From the NCBI GenBank assembly GCA_944321385.1, contig CALULC010000004.1, positions 1-44,099 on the forward strand: DNA of 44,099 nt, read 5' to 3'. How positions within the stretch are numbered: the first letter of the stretch is position 1; each line of letters starts with the position of its first letter. The DNA comes from an uncultured Atopobiaceae bacterium (GTDB lineage: Bacteria > Actinomycetota > Coriobacteriia > Coriobacteriales > Atopobiaceae). Shown here piece after piece: positions 38,001 to 44,099 of the stretch. A program made the translations under genes and the position numbers. The notes below the pieces were generated by a model. It ran no database searches. It was not told the DNA's origin and saw only the letters and a list, made by a program, of their open reading frames with translations.

Positions 38001-40414
38001 CCCAGGGCGTCATGGCCGACCTCGGCACCGCCCCCAACGCCAGCCAGGGTTACGAGCAGACCGCCAACGAGGACGGCACCTACGTCCAGCTTGGCCTTGA
38101 CGACCAGAACGACGCCTCCGGCATGGACCGCGGTGTGACCGAGCTCAAGAACGCCAGCGTCGAGGACCTCGAGTACACGAGCGCCCTCAAGCTCAACGGC
38201 GGCGAGTCCTACGCCAAGCTCGAGAACATCGAGACCCTCGGCCTGGGCTCCGACCTCCGCGTGAAGGTCATGCGCACCTCCGCCTCCGGTGAGGACCAGG
38301 TGCTCTTTGAGTCCGCGTACGGCCAGATCAAGGCCGTCCAGGGCAATACCGGCAAGGTCGGCATCTCCCGTGAGGGCTATAACTACAGCTTCGACTACAC
38401 CCTCCCCGTGGGCGAGTGGGTCGAGCTCGAGTTCAAGAACGTCCAGAACACCACTGCGCTCTTCGTGAACGGCGAGCTTGTTGGGACCATCGGCACCGGC
38501 ACTCGCGGCCAGGTGCACGCCACGAACATGTTCCCGCTGGCTTACGTTGGCTCCGCGACCGATGCCTTCGAGGGCTACGTCAACGACATCTACGTGACCA
38601 CGTCCAACACGGACAGCGTCTCCACCACGGCGTTCAACTCCACGATGGACCTCTACACGCAGGTCCAGGTTGCCTACTCGATCGACGAGGCGGATCGTCC
38701 CGCCAACTTCGACGAGGCCATGGCTGCCGCAAAGGCCGTCATCAACAAGATCAACCCCACGGCCGAGGAGATTTCCACCGCCCTCGCGCCCGTCAAGGAG
38801 ATCGTTGACAACGCCGGCTTTGACCCGGCCGACTACACGCTCGTTGACAAGTACCTCGAGTACGTGAACAACCTCGACAAGACCGCGTACACCGACGAGT
38901 CCATTGCCGCCCTCGACAAGGTAGTCGAGTCCATCGACCGCACGCTCCTCGCCCCGCAGCAGTCCGTCGTCGACGGCTACGCCGCCGCGCTCGAGGAGGC
39001 CATCAACGGCCTTGAGGTCGTCGAGTCCGTGAGCCTCGACTTCATCAACAATGCCCTGCTGACCGCCACTGCGTGCTCCGAGCAGTCCACGACGGGCAAT
39101 GAGGGTCCCGCGTCCAACGTTCTCGACGGCGATCCGAGCACCATGTGGCACACCACGTGGGCAGGCGACAGCCACGATGGCAACCACTGGATCCAGCTCT
39201 CCACCAAGGACGGCGAGACCATGACGGTTGCCGGCTTCGAGTACACTCCGCGCACCTCCGGCTCCAACGGCCTCATCACCGGTTACCAGATTCAGGTCCA
39301 GAAGATCGCTGACGGTGCCTGGGAGACGGTTGCCGAGGGTAGCTGGGCCAACAACAACCAGGTGAAGACCGTGGAGTTCAACGCGGTCGAGTGTGTTGCC
39401 GTGAGGCTTGTCGCCACCGAGAGCCAGCACGACGGCAACATCACCTTCGGCTCCGCCGCTGAGATTCGTCTCGTGAACGGCAACACCACTGCCGACACCG
39501 AGGGTCTCAAGGCGCTCGTCGACGTGTTTAACGAGATGAACGAGGACGACTTCACTCCGGAGACCTGGGCCGAGTACGCCAAGGCCATCGAGGACGCCAA
39601 GGCGCTCCTCGAGGGCGCGCCCGACAGCGAGTCCGTCGAGAAGGCCAAGATCGCCATCAACAAGGCCTACGCCGCGCTGCGCTTCGTTGAGACTGAGGTT
39701 CCTGAGCCCGGGCCCGGCGAGGACGTTGATACCTCCAAGCTCGAGGCCGCCATCGAGGCCGCCGAGGCCCTGAAGTCCGACGACTACACTCCCGAGAGCT
39801 GGGCCGCCGTCGAGGAGGCGCTCTCCGACGCGAAGGCCGCCCTCAAGTCCACTGACCAGAAGGTCGTCGACGGCGCCACCGACGCTTTGAACGCCGCCGT
39901 TGCGGCGCTCGAGAAGGCCGAGGAGCCCGAGCCCGTCAAGCCCGACTACGACGCCCTGAACGCCGCCATCAAGGCCGCCGAGGCCCTGAAGTCCGACGAC
40001 TACACGGCCGAGTCCTGGGCCGCAGTCGAGGAGGCGCTCGCCGACGCGAAGGCCGCCCTCGAGTCCACTGACCAGGATTCGATCGACGCCGCCGCCGCGG
40101 CCCTGAACGCCGCCGTCGATGCCCTCGTCGAGGTTGAGCCTTCTGACCCTGGCACCGACCCGGGCACCGATCCTGATCAGCCCGGCACCGATGAGCCTGG
40201 CACCGATGAGCCTGGCGACGTCACCGACCCGGATGACCAGAAGCCTGGCGACACCACCAAGCCCGGCGGCTCCACCTCCGGCGGGTCCACCACCGGTGGC
40301 TCCAGCTCTGGCGGCGGCCTCGCCCAGACGGGTGACCCGACCTCCATGGTCGCGGCCCTCGCCACGGCGCTCGCCGGCGCCGGCGCCCTCGTCGCTTCTC
40401 GCAAGCGTCGCTAG
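35081..40414 (+). CDS. cell-wall-anchored GH20 hexosaminidase, multidomain
   Basis: A 1777-residue surface enzyme. Signal peptide 1-38 (ALLAVMVLAVMAFAFTF...ASAA); two F5/8C (CBM32-like) sugar-binding domains (about 44-190, 207-365); GH20b and GH20 catalytic domains (about 460-990) with RGLILDVGRKTF, EIDLPAHS and the catalytic pair D789-E790 in INIGADEFN; a LamG-like domain (about 1010-1190); a third F5/8C domain (about 1322-1466); three helical FIVAR-type repeats (about 1473-1683); an Asp/Gly/Pro/Thr linker; and a sorting signal LAQTGD, hydrophobic stretch and RKRR end. Expected to remove hexosamine or lacto-N-biose type units from host glycans; exact substrate is open. ATG 35081 follows AGAAAGGGG. 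Confidence 0.9.
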   Translation: MHERIKHRGGVWALLAVMVLAVMAFAFTFTSPREASAAGTELVNLAQGKTAVASNEEAGTSFTADKAFDGVTEGKASHWGTDKSEAIEPRWIYVDLGAVKKVHQVNLFWERPNIKAYEIQVSTADEAPADEDGWTTVYEKTGDEFNQATEEIALEDAPVEARFVRVYVSDYAGNGTGETDMNWPNVGFYEIQVMGEGDGSEPEGPTQDPQQNVALGKTAVADSAEANTLGADKAVDGDTSSKSSRWASAVDATENADGGPHWIYVDLGDEYDVKNIRIYWEMRKANGYHVDLATGDTVPGVDSSDWKTVYTNDGRPDSKTQTIELETVQKARYVRLYVEHNTYDDPDGGTSWGNMSIYELEVYGGEPPMSPAELADQIVVTAPEKGDTKLEVSLPKVDGYTVEYRGTDYEQIVDSEYNINAPLVNKDVKLAFKITDDKTGTYEFVEKTVTIPGTLGETNQGNKAPTILPELSEWFGGEGSFTLNESTQIIYTTDALKEVVDLFASDLSAVTGMEFTAKSGAAGSDNAIVFTQDDSNEMIALGEEGYKLSVTGTRVTVTASNNDAEWDGTTSANWGAQTLLQAFEQGNGSIAQGEARDYPLYSVRGLILDVGRKTFTMESLYKLCRQMTYYKMNDLNIHLNDNYIPIEQYVADGIDPADPDEGAYSGFRMESDVKAGKTYELAGVEHTAQADLTSTDLYYTKAEFKEFVRYFGVLGMNISPEIDLPAHSLAITKVFNDLSYGVMRHRNRDHLDILNRYDEVLALAEMLWGEYTGEGGAFSDAKYINIGADEFNVSGTGDHAVNGENLQDTGTAYRRFVNDLSNYILEKTDAIPRVWGSLSNYSGDNSIVTSAKNAQVLLWNTGYANMKEMYNLGYDLIYCDDGQYYIVPGATYYYDYLNAGTMYNGAVNTQGSVTIPAGDPQMVGGMYAAWNDMIDRQDIGMSEFDIYDRIYQSMGLYGAKTWGKPAGAMSLEEAQGVMADLGTAPNASQGYEQTANEDGTYVQLGLDDQNDASGMDRGVTELKNASVEDLEYTSALKLNGGESYAKLENIETLGLGSDLRVKVMRTSASGEDQVLFESAYGQIKAVQGNTGKVGISREGYNYSFDYTLPVGEWVELEFKNVQNTTALFVNGELVGTIGTGTRGQVHATNMFPLAYVGSATDAFEGYVNDIYVTTSNTDSVSTTAFNSTMDLYTQVQVAYSIDEADRPANFDEAMAAAKAVINKINPTAEEISTALAPVKEIVDNAGFDPADYTLVDKYLEYVNNLDKTAYTDESIAALDKVVESIDRTLLAPQQSVVDGYAAALEEAINGLEVVESVSLDFINNALLTATACSEQSTTGNEGPASNVLDGDPSTMWHTTWAGDSHDGNHWIQLSTKDGETMTVAGFEYTPRTSGSNGLITGYQIQVQKIADGAWETVAEGSWANNNQVKTVEFNAVECVAVRLVATESQHDGNITFGSAAEIRLVNGNTTADTEGLKALVDVFNEMNEDDFTPETWAEYAKAIEDAKALLEGAPDSESVEKAKIAINKAYAALRFVETEVPEPGPGEDVDTSKLEAAIEAAEALKSDDYTPESWAAVEEALSDAKAALKSTDQKVVDGATDALNAAVAALEKAEEPEPVKPDYDALNAAIKAAEALKSDDYTAESWAAVEEALADAKAALESTDQDSIDAAAAALNAAVDALVEVEPSDPGTDPGTDPDQPGTDEPGTDEPGDVTDPDDQKPGDTTKPGGSTSGGSTTGGSSSGGGLAQTGDPTSMVAALATALAGAGALVASRKRR
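39755..40074 (+). repeat. near-identical tandem repeat in the surface protein gene
   Basis: Two copies of a roughly 104-base segment, offset by exactly 216 bases (72 codons), differ at only a few positions. They encode AAEALKSDDYT.ESWAAVEEAL repeats. Recent duplication or gene conversion is likely, and repeat number could vary between strains. Confidence 0.85.
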
Positions 40415-40449
40415 CGCCAACCCCGGCCCAGCCGGAACATAGCTCCAAG

Positions 40450-40486
40450 AAGGGGGCGCCCCGCAGCAGCGGGGCGCCCCCTTTCG
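40450..40486 (+). terminator. intrinsic terminator after the GH20 gene
   Basis: A 15-bp stem (40450-40464 with 40469-40483, loop AGCA) of nearly pure GC followed by TTTCGT. Confidence 0.85.
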
Positions 40487-40564
40487 TATGAGAGTTGCTG
40501 TTGTTCAATCGACTAACACGCTTGACCCATATGAGTTGGCGGCTCTGAGTCTTTCCCGCCAGCC

Positions 40565-41296
40565 CTACCGGCGCCTTGCGCGGCGACGGGATATTCGCAC
40601 CAGCGTGGCCGCTCGCTTGACCGGTTTGCTCACGCTCGGGCCAAGGTCAACGTCTGCAGGCGTCTGTACGTTGTATCGCAGCGACCAACGCCTCAGCCCG
40701 ATGGTGACCACGATGCACAGAAGTGCGCCCCAGAACTTGTTCATAGAGCCCAGCACCACCGCGCACCAATACGTTGCCGACCCAGCGAGCGCACACACGG
40801 CGTAGAGGTTGGAACGCAGAAAAATGTGCGGCACCTCGCCGAGAAACACATCCCTCAGCATTCCGCCACCAACACCAGTCATAACGCCCATGAGCAGGCA
40901 CGATGCGGGAAGTAGCCCACTGACCAAAGCTTTGTCGGTACCGACCAAGGCGAACAAAGCCACGGCTGTGATGTCCAGCCACTCCAGAAGCTTCCCGGCG
41001 CGGTCGAGCGGCTGCGGAAAGAGAAACGCCACGATGCCCGTTGCCACGCTCGCGGGAATCGCGAACGCTGAGTCAAGCATGTAGACGCCGCCGCGCTGCA
41101 TCATGATGTCGCGGATGAGGCCACCCCCAAGACCACAGAGAAGCGCCAGTCCCACAAAACCCACGGCATCGAGGTGTCGCCGCCGCGCCACGGCGATTCC
41201 CGTGGCCGATCCAACCACCACCGAGGCAAGGTCGACCCACGTGGGCAAAGACACGGCAACAAGCTCCGGACTAAGCGACGCAAAGATCTCTGGCAC
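40565..41296 (-). CDS. TRIC-type (UPF0126) cation channel family membrane protein
   Basis: The 243-residue protein has six to seven membrane segments arranged as two similar halves, each with a glycine-rich kink: GLGGGLIRDIMMQRG and GVGGGMLRDVFLGEVPHIF. These motifs define the UPF0126/TRIC family, whose prokaryotic members form trimeric channels for monovalent cations; amino-acid transport has also been suggested for some. The C-terminus is very basic (KRAATLVRISRRRARRR). GTG 41296 lies five bases after AAGGAG; longer upstream frames lack a ribosome site. Confidence 0.88.
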   Translation of the reverse strand: MPEIFASLSPELVAVSLPTWVDLASVVVGSATGIAVARRRHLDAVGFVGLALLCGLGGGLIRDIMMQRGGVYMLDSAFAIPASVATGIVAFLFPQPLDRAGKLLEWLDITAVALFALVGTDKALVSGLLPASCLLMGVMTGVGGGMLRDVFLGEVPHIFLRSNLYAVCALAGSATYWCAVVLGSMNKFWGALLCIVVTIGLRRWSLRYNVQTPADVDLGPSVSKPVKRAATLVRISRRRARRR

Positions 41297-41364
41297 GGCG
41301 ACTCCTTGGGTTTCTCGGCAGGGCCCGATTATTGTTGCACATCGGCAGTGCTCGGCAAGATGCT

Positions 41365-41484
41365 CCGACTTATGCACGAGCGGCCGCGCGCCTGTGATGG
41401 TCGATTATCGAATAAGCGCAGGTAAGTGAGACATAGACATACGCCTCACTGCAAGAAGACCCTTCCCGCTCGTGCAAAAGTCGG
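41365..41484. repeat. 120-bp element with 19-bp inverted ends (MITE-like or structured RNA)
   Basis: CCGACTTATGCACGAGCGG (41365-41383) and CCGCTCGTGCAAAAGTCGG (41466-41484) are reverse complements with one mismatch. The 82 bases between them contain further complementary pieces (CCTG/CAGG, AGTGAG/CTCACT). No clear target-site duplication flanks it. It sits upstream of the TRIC gene and of tRNA-Ser. Confidence 0.7.
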
Positions 41485-41529
41485 CAGTTGGATGGAGAGA
41501 AGAGGTCACACTCATCCTTGAATTCTGCC

Positions 41530-41558
41530 TTTCCAAACGAAGGCGCATACGCTATACT
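41530..41558 (+). promoter_or_regulatory. tRNA-Ser promoter
   Basis: TTTCCA (41530-41535) and TATACT (41553-41558), 17 bases apart, 19 bases before the first tRNA-Ser. Confidence 0.6.
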
Positions 41559-41577
41559 TGCCAACGCAGCATTACAA

Positions 41578-41668
41578 GGAGAGTTGTCCGAGTGGCCGAA
41601 GGAGCACGATTGGAAATCGTGTAGGCGCCTAAAGCGTCTCCAGGGTTCAAATCCCTGACTCTCCGCCA
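41578..41668 (+). tRNA. tRNA-Ser (anticodon GGA)
   Basis: A 91-base type II tRNA: acceptor GGAGAGT / ACTCTCC, anticodon loop TTGGAAA (GGA), long variable arm, T arm CAGGGTTCAAATCCCTG, encoded CCA. Confidence 0.96.
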
Positions 41669-41707
41669 GAACTTTCCGTGGCGCCTTCGGGCGCCACGTC
41701 ACCCTTC

Positions 41708-41797
41708 GGAGGGGTGGCAGAGTGGTTGAATGCGGCGGTCTCGAAAACCGTTTACCCCTTCGGGGGTACGAGGGTTCGAATCCCTCCTCCTCCGCCA
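41708..41797 (+). tRNA. tRNA-Ser (anticodon CGA)
   Basis: A 90-base type II tRNA: acceptor GGAGGGG / CTCCTCC, anticodon loop CTCGAAA (CGA), variable arm with a CCCC-TTC-GGGG hairpin, T arm GAGGGTTCGAATCCCTC, encoded CCA. It follows the other serine tRNA by 39 bases and is probably on the same transcript. Confidence 0.96.
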
Positions 41798-41809
41798 TCG
41801 CACCCAACG

Positions 41810-41834
41810 ACCGGTCCCGCGGGGCCGGTTTTTT
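41810..41834 (+). terminator. intrinsic terminator after the tRNA-Ser pair
   Basis: ACCGGTCCC / GGGGCCGGT hairpin (one G-U) followed by T6. Confidence 0.85.
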
Positions 41835-41921
41835 CATGCCTTGAAATCGGGCATTAGGCCAACGTCTGTCTCTCCCAAGATGGGGTACGCTACGAGAAGA
41901 ACGTGCCCGGAAGGAAACCCA

Positions 41922-42920
41922 ATGACTGACGCCGAACTACAGGGCTTCTGCCCAGATCGATATTTCGCTCGCTCCTGGGCGCTGCTCACTCGCGACAGGG
42001 GCTGGGTCAAGCCCGTGCTCGCCCTGTGCGCGGCACTGTTTGTGCCAATCGTTGGCCCCATCGGTGCGCTGGGCTATGTGCTCGAGTGGGCGCGTCTGAC
42101 GGCTTGGGGCGTGGCGTCCTCCCCAAAGCAGAAGCGCGTCAGAGTCGGCGAGTGCATCGTGAGTGGCTTCAGGGCGTTCGTCGTCTTGTTTGTCTGGTTG
42201 CTCTGCTGCTCTCTGGTGGGCGCCATTCTCGCGCTCGTTCCGCTGCTGGGCTCGCTCGCGGCGTTTGCGTGGTCGGTCTTCTCGATGTTTCTTGGCGTGC
42301 TCGCGATGATCGCCGCTCTGCGAGCAACCATCTATCAGAGCGTGACGGCGGGCCTTGACCCAAAGGCGATTTGGGAGATGGCCAAGCGCGACGTCTCCGG
42401 CCTTGTGAGGGTCTTTGGAATCCTTGCCGCCGGCACCGGGATTATGTTTTGCGCGACTGTGGCGGGGTCTGTCCTCATGGTTCTCTCGATTCTTCCGCAG
42501 GCAATCGCCTTTGGTGGGTATATCGAGCTCTACGACTCTCTCATGACGGACGCCGAGCGCATGCGCATCTTCTTTGAGATGATCGCCTCGTTTGTGGGCG
42601 TGCTGGGAGTCATCCTGGTGGTGCTCGTGCTTGTGGTCTCTGTGATTGCCATCGTGACGTCAATGCTTGGATATACCGCGCTCGGACTATGGCTTCGCCA
42701 GTTCAACGTTGCCGCATGGGGCGGCGAGAAGGACCCTCTGCCCGCTGCCGGGCCGAGCCTGCATCCAAACGGCCCCTCCCGTGCTTCGGATATGGGTGCC
42801 GAGAACGCTACATGGCATGACACGTGCCCCGCGTCCGGGCCTGATTGGGCAGACGACGGCGCGACCGGCCCGATAGGTGCTGGAGATGCACCGGACGGCC
42901 ACGCGCAAGAAGGGGTCTAG
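41922..42920 (+). CDS. DUF4013-like multi-pass membrane protein
   Basis: The 332-residue protein starts MTDAELQGFCPDRYFARSWALLTRDRGWVKPVLALCAALF; this layout (short N-terminus, RYF..SW.LL..D.GW, then glycine-rich membrane segments) recalls DUF4013 proteins. About six membrane segments occupy residues 30-270 (VPIVGPIGALGYVLEWARL, VVLFVWLLCCSLVGAILALV, LGVILVVLVLVVSVIAIV). The last 60 residues are a soluble Gly/Pro/Asp-rich tail. ATG 41922 follows AAGGAA. Function is unknown. A hairpin CCCTGCTC / GAGCAGGG (42933-42940, 42973-42980) followed by GTTTTGCGG may end its mRNA. Confidence 0.75.
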   Translation: MTDAELQGFCPDRYFARSWALLTRDRGWVKPVLALCAALFVPIVGPIGALGYVLEWARLTAWGVASSPKQKRVRVGECIVSGFRAFVVLFVWLLCCSLVGAILALVPLLGSLAAFAWSVFSMFLGVLAMIAALRATIYQSVTAGLDPKAIWEMAKRDVSGLVRVFGILAAGTGIMFCATVAGSVLMVLSILPQAIAFGGYIELYDSLMTDAERMRIFFEMIASFVGVLGVILVVLVLVVSVIAIVTSMLGYTALGLWLRQFNVAAWGGEKDPLPAAGPSLHPNGPSRASDMGAENATWHDTCPASGPDWADDGATGPIGAGDAPDGHAQEGV

Positions 42921-43104
42921 GCTGTGTGCGATACCCTGCTCGTGGAGATGTTGTGTGTGTCGTTTCTGACCCAGAGCAGGGGTTTTGCGGTTTTGAGCCG
43001 CTGACGTTGAGAAATGCAAGCGTGTGACAGCTGGAGACAATTCCGGAGCAATTCCGTGCAAGGTCTGCCGCCTACCATAGATTCAACGTGGGCGTGGAGG
43101 GTTT

Positions 43105-43131
43105 TTGCAGCTAGGCGTTATGTGGTATGAT
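43105..43131 (+). promoter_or_regulatory. candidate rpsF operon promoter
   Basis: TATGAT (43126-43131) is a good -10 element. TTGCAG (43105-43110) lies only 15 bases upstream; TTTTTG (43102-43107) gives 18 but is a poor match. Transcription would begin about 67 bases before rpsF. Confidence 0.45.
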
Positions 43132-43187
43132 GCTTCGCCGAACCTTTCCTGCTCCGGGCGCGCCTTCAGGTCCCGGAGCCACTAGCC
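43132..43187 (+). promoter_or_regulatory. rpsF leader hairpin, candidate S6:S18 autoregulatory element
   Basis: GCTCCGGG and CCCGGAGC form an 8-bp stem in the leader of rpsF, preceded by CCGAACC. Many bacteria control rpsF mRNAs by an S6:S18-binding leader with a conserved CCG bulge. The position is right, but I could not fold or align it, so this is a suggestion. Confidence 0.35.
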
Positions 43188-43204
43188 CAGAGGAGGTGAA
43201 ACAC

Positions 43205-43495
43205 ATGAAGGCCTATGAACTGCTCTATTTTGTTGACCCCACGTGCAACGAGGAGACTCGCGCCGCCGTCATGAAGCGCATCGAGGTTGCGCTCGGCGAG
43301 ACGGGCAAGGTCGACAGCGTCGAGGACTGGGGCAAGCGCAAGCTCGCCTTTGAGGTCGACGACCTTACCGAGGGTGACTACACCCTCATCAACTTCCACG
43401 CAGATCCCACGGTGATCGCCGAGCTCGATCGAGTTCTGCGCATCAACGATGCCGTCAAGCGCCACATGGTGGTGCGTCGCGCGGACAAGGACTAG
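43205..43495 (+). CDS. rpsF: 30S ribosomal protein S6
   Basis: The 96-residue protein MKAYELLYFVDPTCNEET....VDSVEDWGKRKLAFEVDDLTEGDYTLINF...LRINDAVKRHMVVRR is a typical S6, which pairs with S18 on the 30S platform. ATG 43205 follows the very strong AGAGGAGGTG. First gene of rpsF-ssb-rpsR. Confidence 0.96.
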   Translation: MKAYELLYFVDPTCNEETRAAVMKRIEVALGETGKVDSVEDWGKRKLAFEVDDLTEGDYTLINFHADPTVIAELDRVLRINDAVKRHMVVRRADKD

Positions 43496-43535
43496 TGGTG
43501 GAAGGCGGGCAGTGCCCGCAGGAGGGAGCGAGATC

Positions 43536-44006
43536 ATGAGCATCAACAGGGTCAACATCTCGGGTAACCTCACGAGGGATCCCGAGCTGCGCATGACGGG
43601 CGGCGGCACGCAGATTCTTTCTTTTGGCGTTGCCGTGAACGACCGTCGTCGTAACCCGCAGTCTGGCGAGTGGGAGGACTATCCCAACTACGTTGACTGC
43701 GTCGTGTTTGGCGCCCGCGCCGAACCGCTCTCCCGCTTCCTCGCCAAGGGCTCGAAGGTTGCCATCGAGGGCAAGCTTCGCTACAGCTCCTGGGAGACCA
43801 AGGAGGGGCAGAAGCGCAGCAAGCTCGAGGTCATCGTCGACGAGGTGGAGTTCCTCTCCTCGAGGAGCGGTGCTGCTCCCATGCAGCAGCAGGGGCCTGC
43901 GTTCAACGCCCCCGCGCCCGCCCCGGCGGCCCCGCAGCAGAGCTACGCCCAGCCCGTCCAGACCCCGCCGTCGACCGACGTCTACGACGAGGACATCCCG
44001 TTCTAA
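43536..44006 (+). CDS. ssb: single-stranded DNA-binding protein
   Basis: The 156-residue SSB has an N-terminal OB fold (MSINRVNISGNLTRDPELRM, VNDRRRNPQSGEWEDYPNYVDCVVFG, KGSKVAIEGKLRYSSWETKEGQKRSKLEV), a Pro/Ala/Gln-rich linker and the conserved acidic tip DVYDEDIPF that recruits partner proteins. ATG 43536 follows GGAGGGAG. It sits 40 bases after rpsF, the usual order. Confidence 0.96.
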   Translation: MSINRVNISGNLTRDPELRMTGGGTQILSFGVAVNDRRRNPQSGEWEDYPNYVDCVVFGARAEPLSRFLAKGSKVAIEGKLRYSSWETKEGQKRSKLEVIVDEVEFLSSRSGAAPMQQQGPAFNAPAPAPAAPQQSYAQPVQTPPSTDVYDEDIPF

Positions 44007-44048
44007 TCACCCGGCGGCCTTGCGCCGCCAACAGAAAGGCAAGAAGAC

Positions 44049-44099
44049 ATGGCTCAGCAGAAGCAGGATTTTCAGCGCCAGCCGCGTCGCAAGTACTGC
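44049..44099 (+). CDS. rpsR: 30S ribosomal protein S18, N-terminal part (cut by window edge)
   Basis: Seventeen codons, MAQQKQDFQRQPRRKYC, are visible at the window end. The RRKYC motif and the place after rpsF-ssb identify S18; the Cys may be part of a zinc-binding form. ATG 44049 follows AGAAAGGCAAG. Confidence 0.88.
   Translation, partial: MAQQKQDFQRQPRRKYC

Noticed and set aside
39499-40130. CRISPR-like or satellite repeat.
   Set aside because: The repeats are in frame, 72 codons apart and encode helical FIVAR-type domains.
35186-40420. A 1744-codon open frame antisense to the GH20 gene, and similar long antisense frames over gyrA, gyrB, glgB and the M28-like gene.
   Set aside because: They mirror the codon pattern of the sense genes in high-GC DNA, have no ribosome sites or domains, and consist of repetitive V/L/G/D-rich sequence.

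Overview
The window reads as chromosomal DNA around the replication origin of a high-GC, Gram-positive bacterium. The order rpmH-rnpA-yidD-yidC-jag-rsmG-parA-parB on one side, and dnaA-dnaN-recF-dciA-gyrB-gyrA on the other, is the classic origin neighbourhood. A DciA-type protein between recF and gyrB, a tandem WYL pair and a sortase-type cell-wall signal point to Actinomycetota. The overall protein style resembles Coriobacteriia, perhaps an Olsenella/Atopobium-like member of Atopobiaceae. That placement is recognition, not a database result.

Layout. Left arm (1-19850), mostly on the minus strand: the 5' end of argG with a long leader carrying an Arg-rich leader peptide and terminator; glgB and a divergent TetR regulator; tRNA-Lys, an M29 aminopeptidase and tRNA-Gly; a 580-bp gap without a clear gene; a membrane-anchored, degenerate M28-like protein diverging from two overlapping WYL regulators; a DinG helicase-exonuclease with ddl; rlmN in the opposite direction; a small membrane protein overlapping parB; parB, parA, two parS sites, rsmG; then jag, yidC, yidD, rnpA and rpmH reading away from the origin.

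Origin (about 19850-23064): three intergenic segments hold clusters of non-canonical DnaA boxes of the type TTWTCWACA. Between the first and second sits an unusual gene for a GHKL-type ATPase joined through a Pro/Gln-rich linker to a winged-helix domain; it is not a standard origin gene. The dnaA-dnaN gap holds a DnaA box, a C-run and TAG/TAA triplets next to an AT-rich stretch, matching the DnaA-trio unwinding arrangement.

Right arm (23065-44099), mostly on the plus strand: dnaN, recF, dciA, gyrB, a 69-bp perfect inverted repeat, gyrA with a long acidic N-terminal extension, a bifunctional-nuclease-family gene (minus), tRNA-Ile and tRNA-Ala, an unrecognised small gene and bipA. A low-GC stretch of about 690 bp follows, then a 1777-residue cell-wall-anchored GH20 glycosidase. 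After that come a TRIC-type channel gene (minus), a 120-bp element with 19-bp inverted ends, two tRNA-Ser genes, a DUF4013-like membrane protein, and rpsF-ssb-rpsR (cut by the window end).

The genes form two diverging transcription blocks for replication start, segregation, membrane insertion and topology control, flanked by accessory metabolism and surface functions. The most interesting items are the origin-embedded GHKL-wHTH protein, the DnaA/box co-variation, the argG leader attenuator and the gyrB-gyrA palindromic element.
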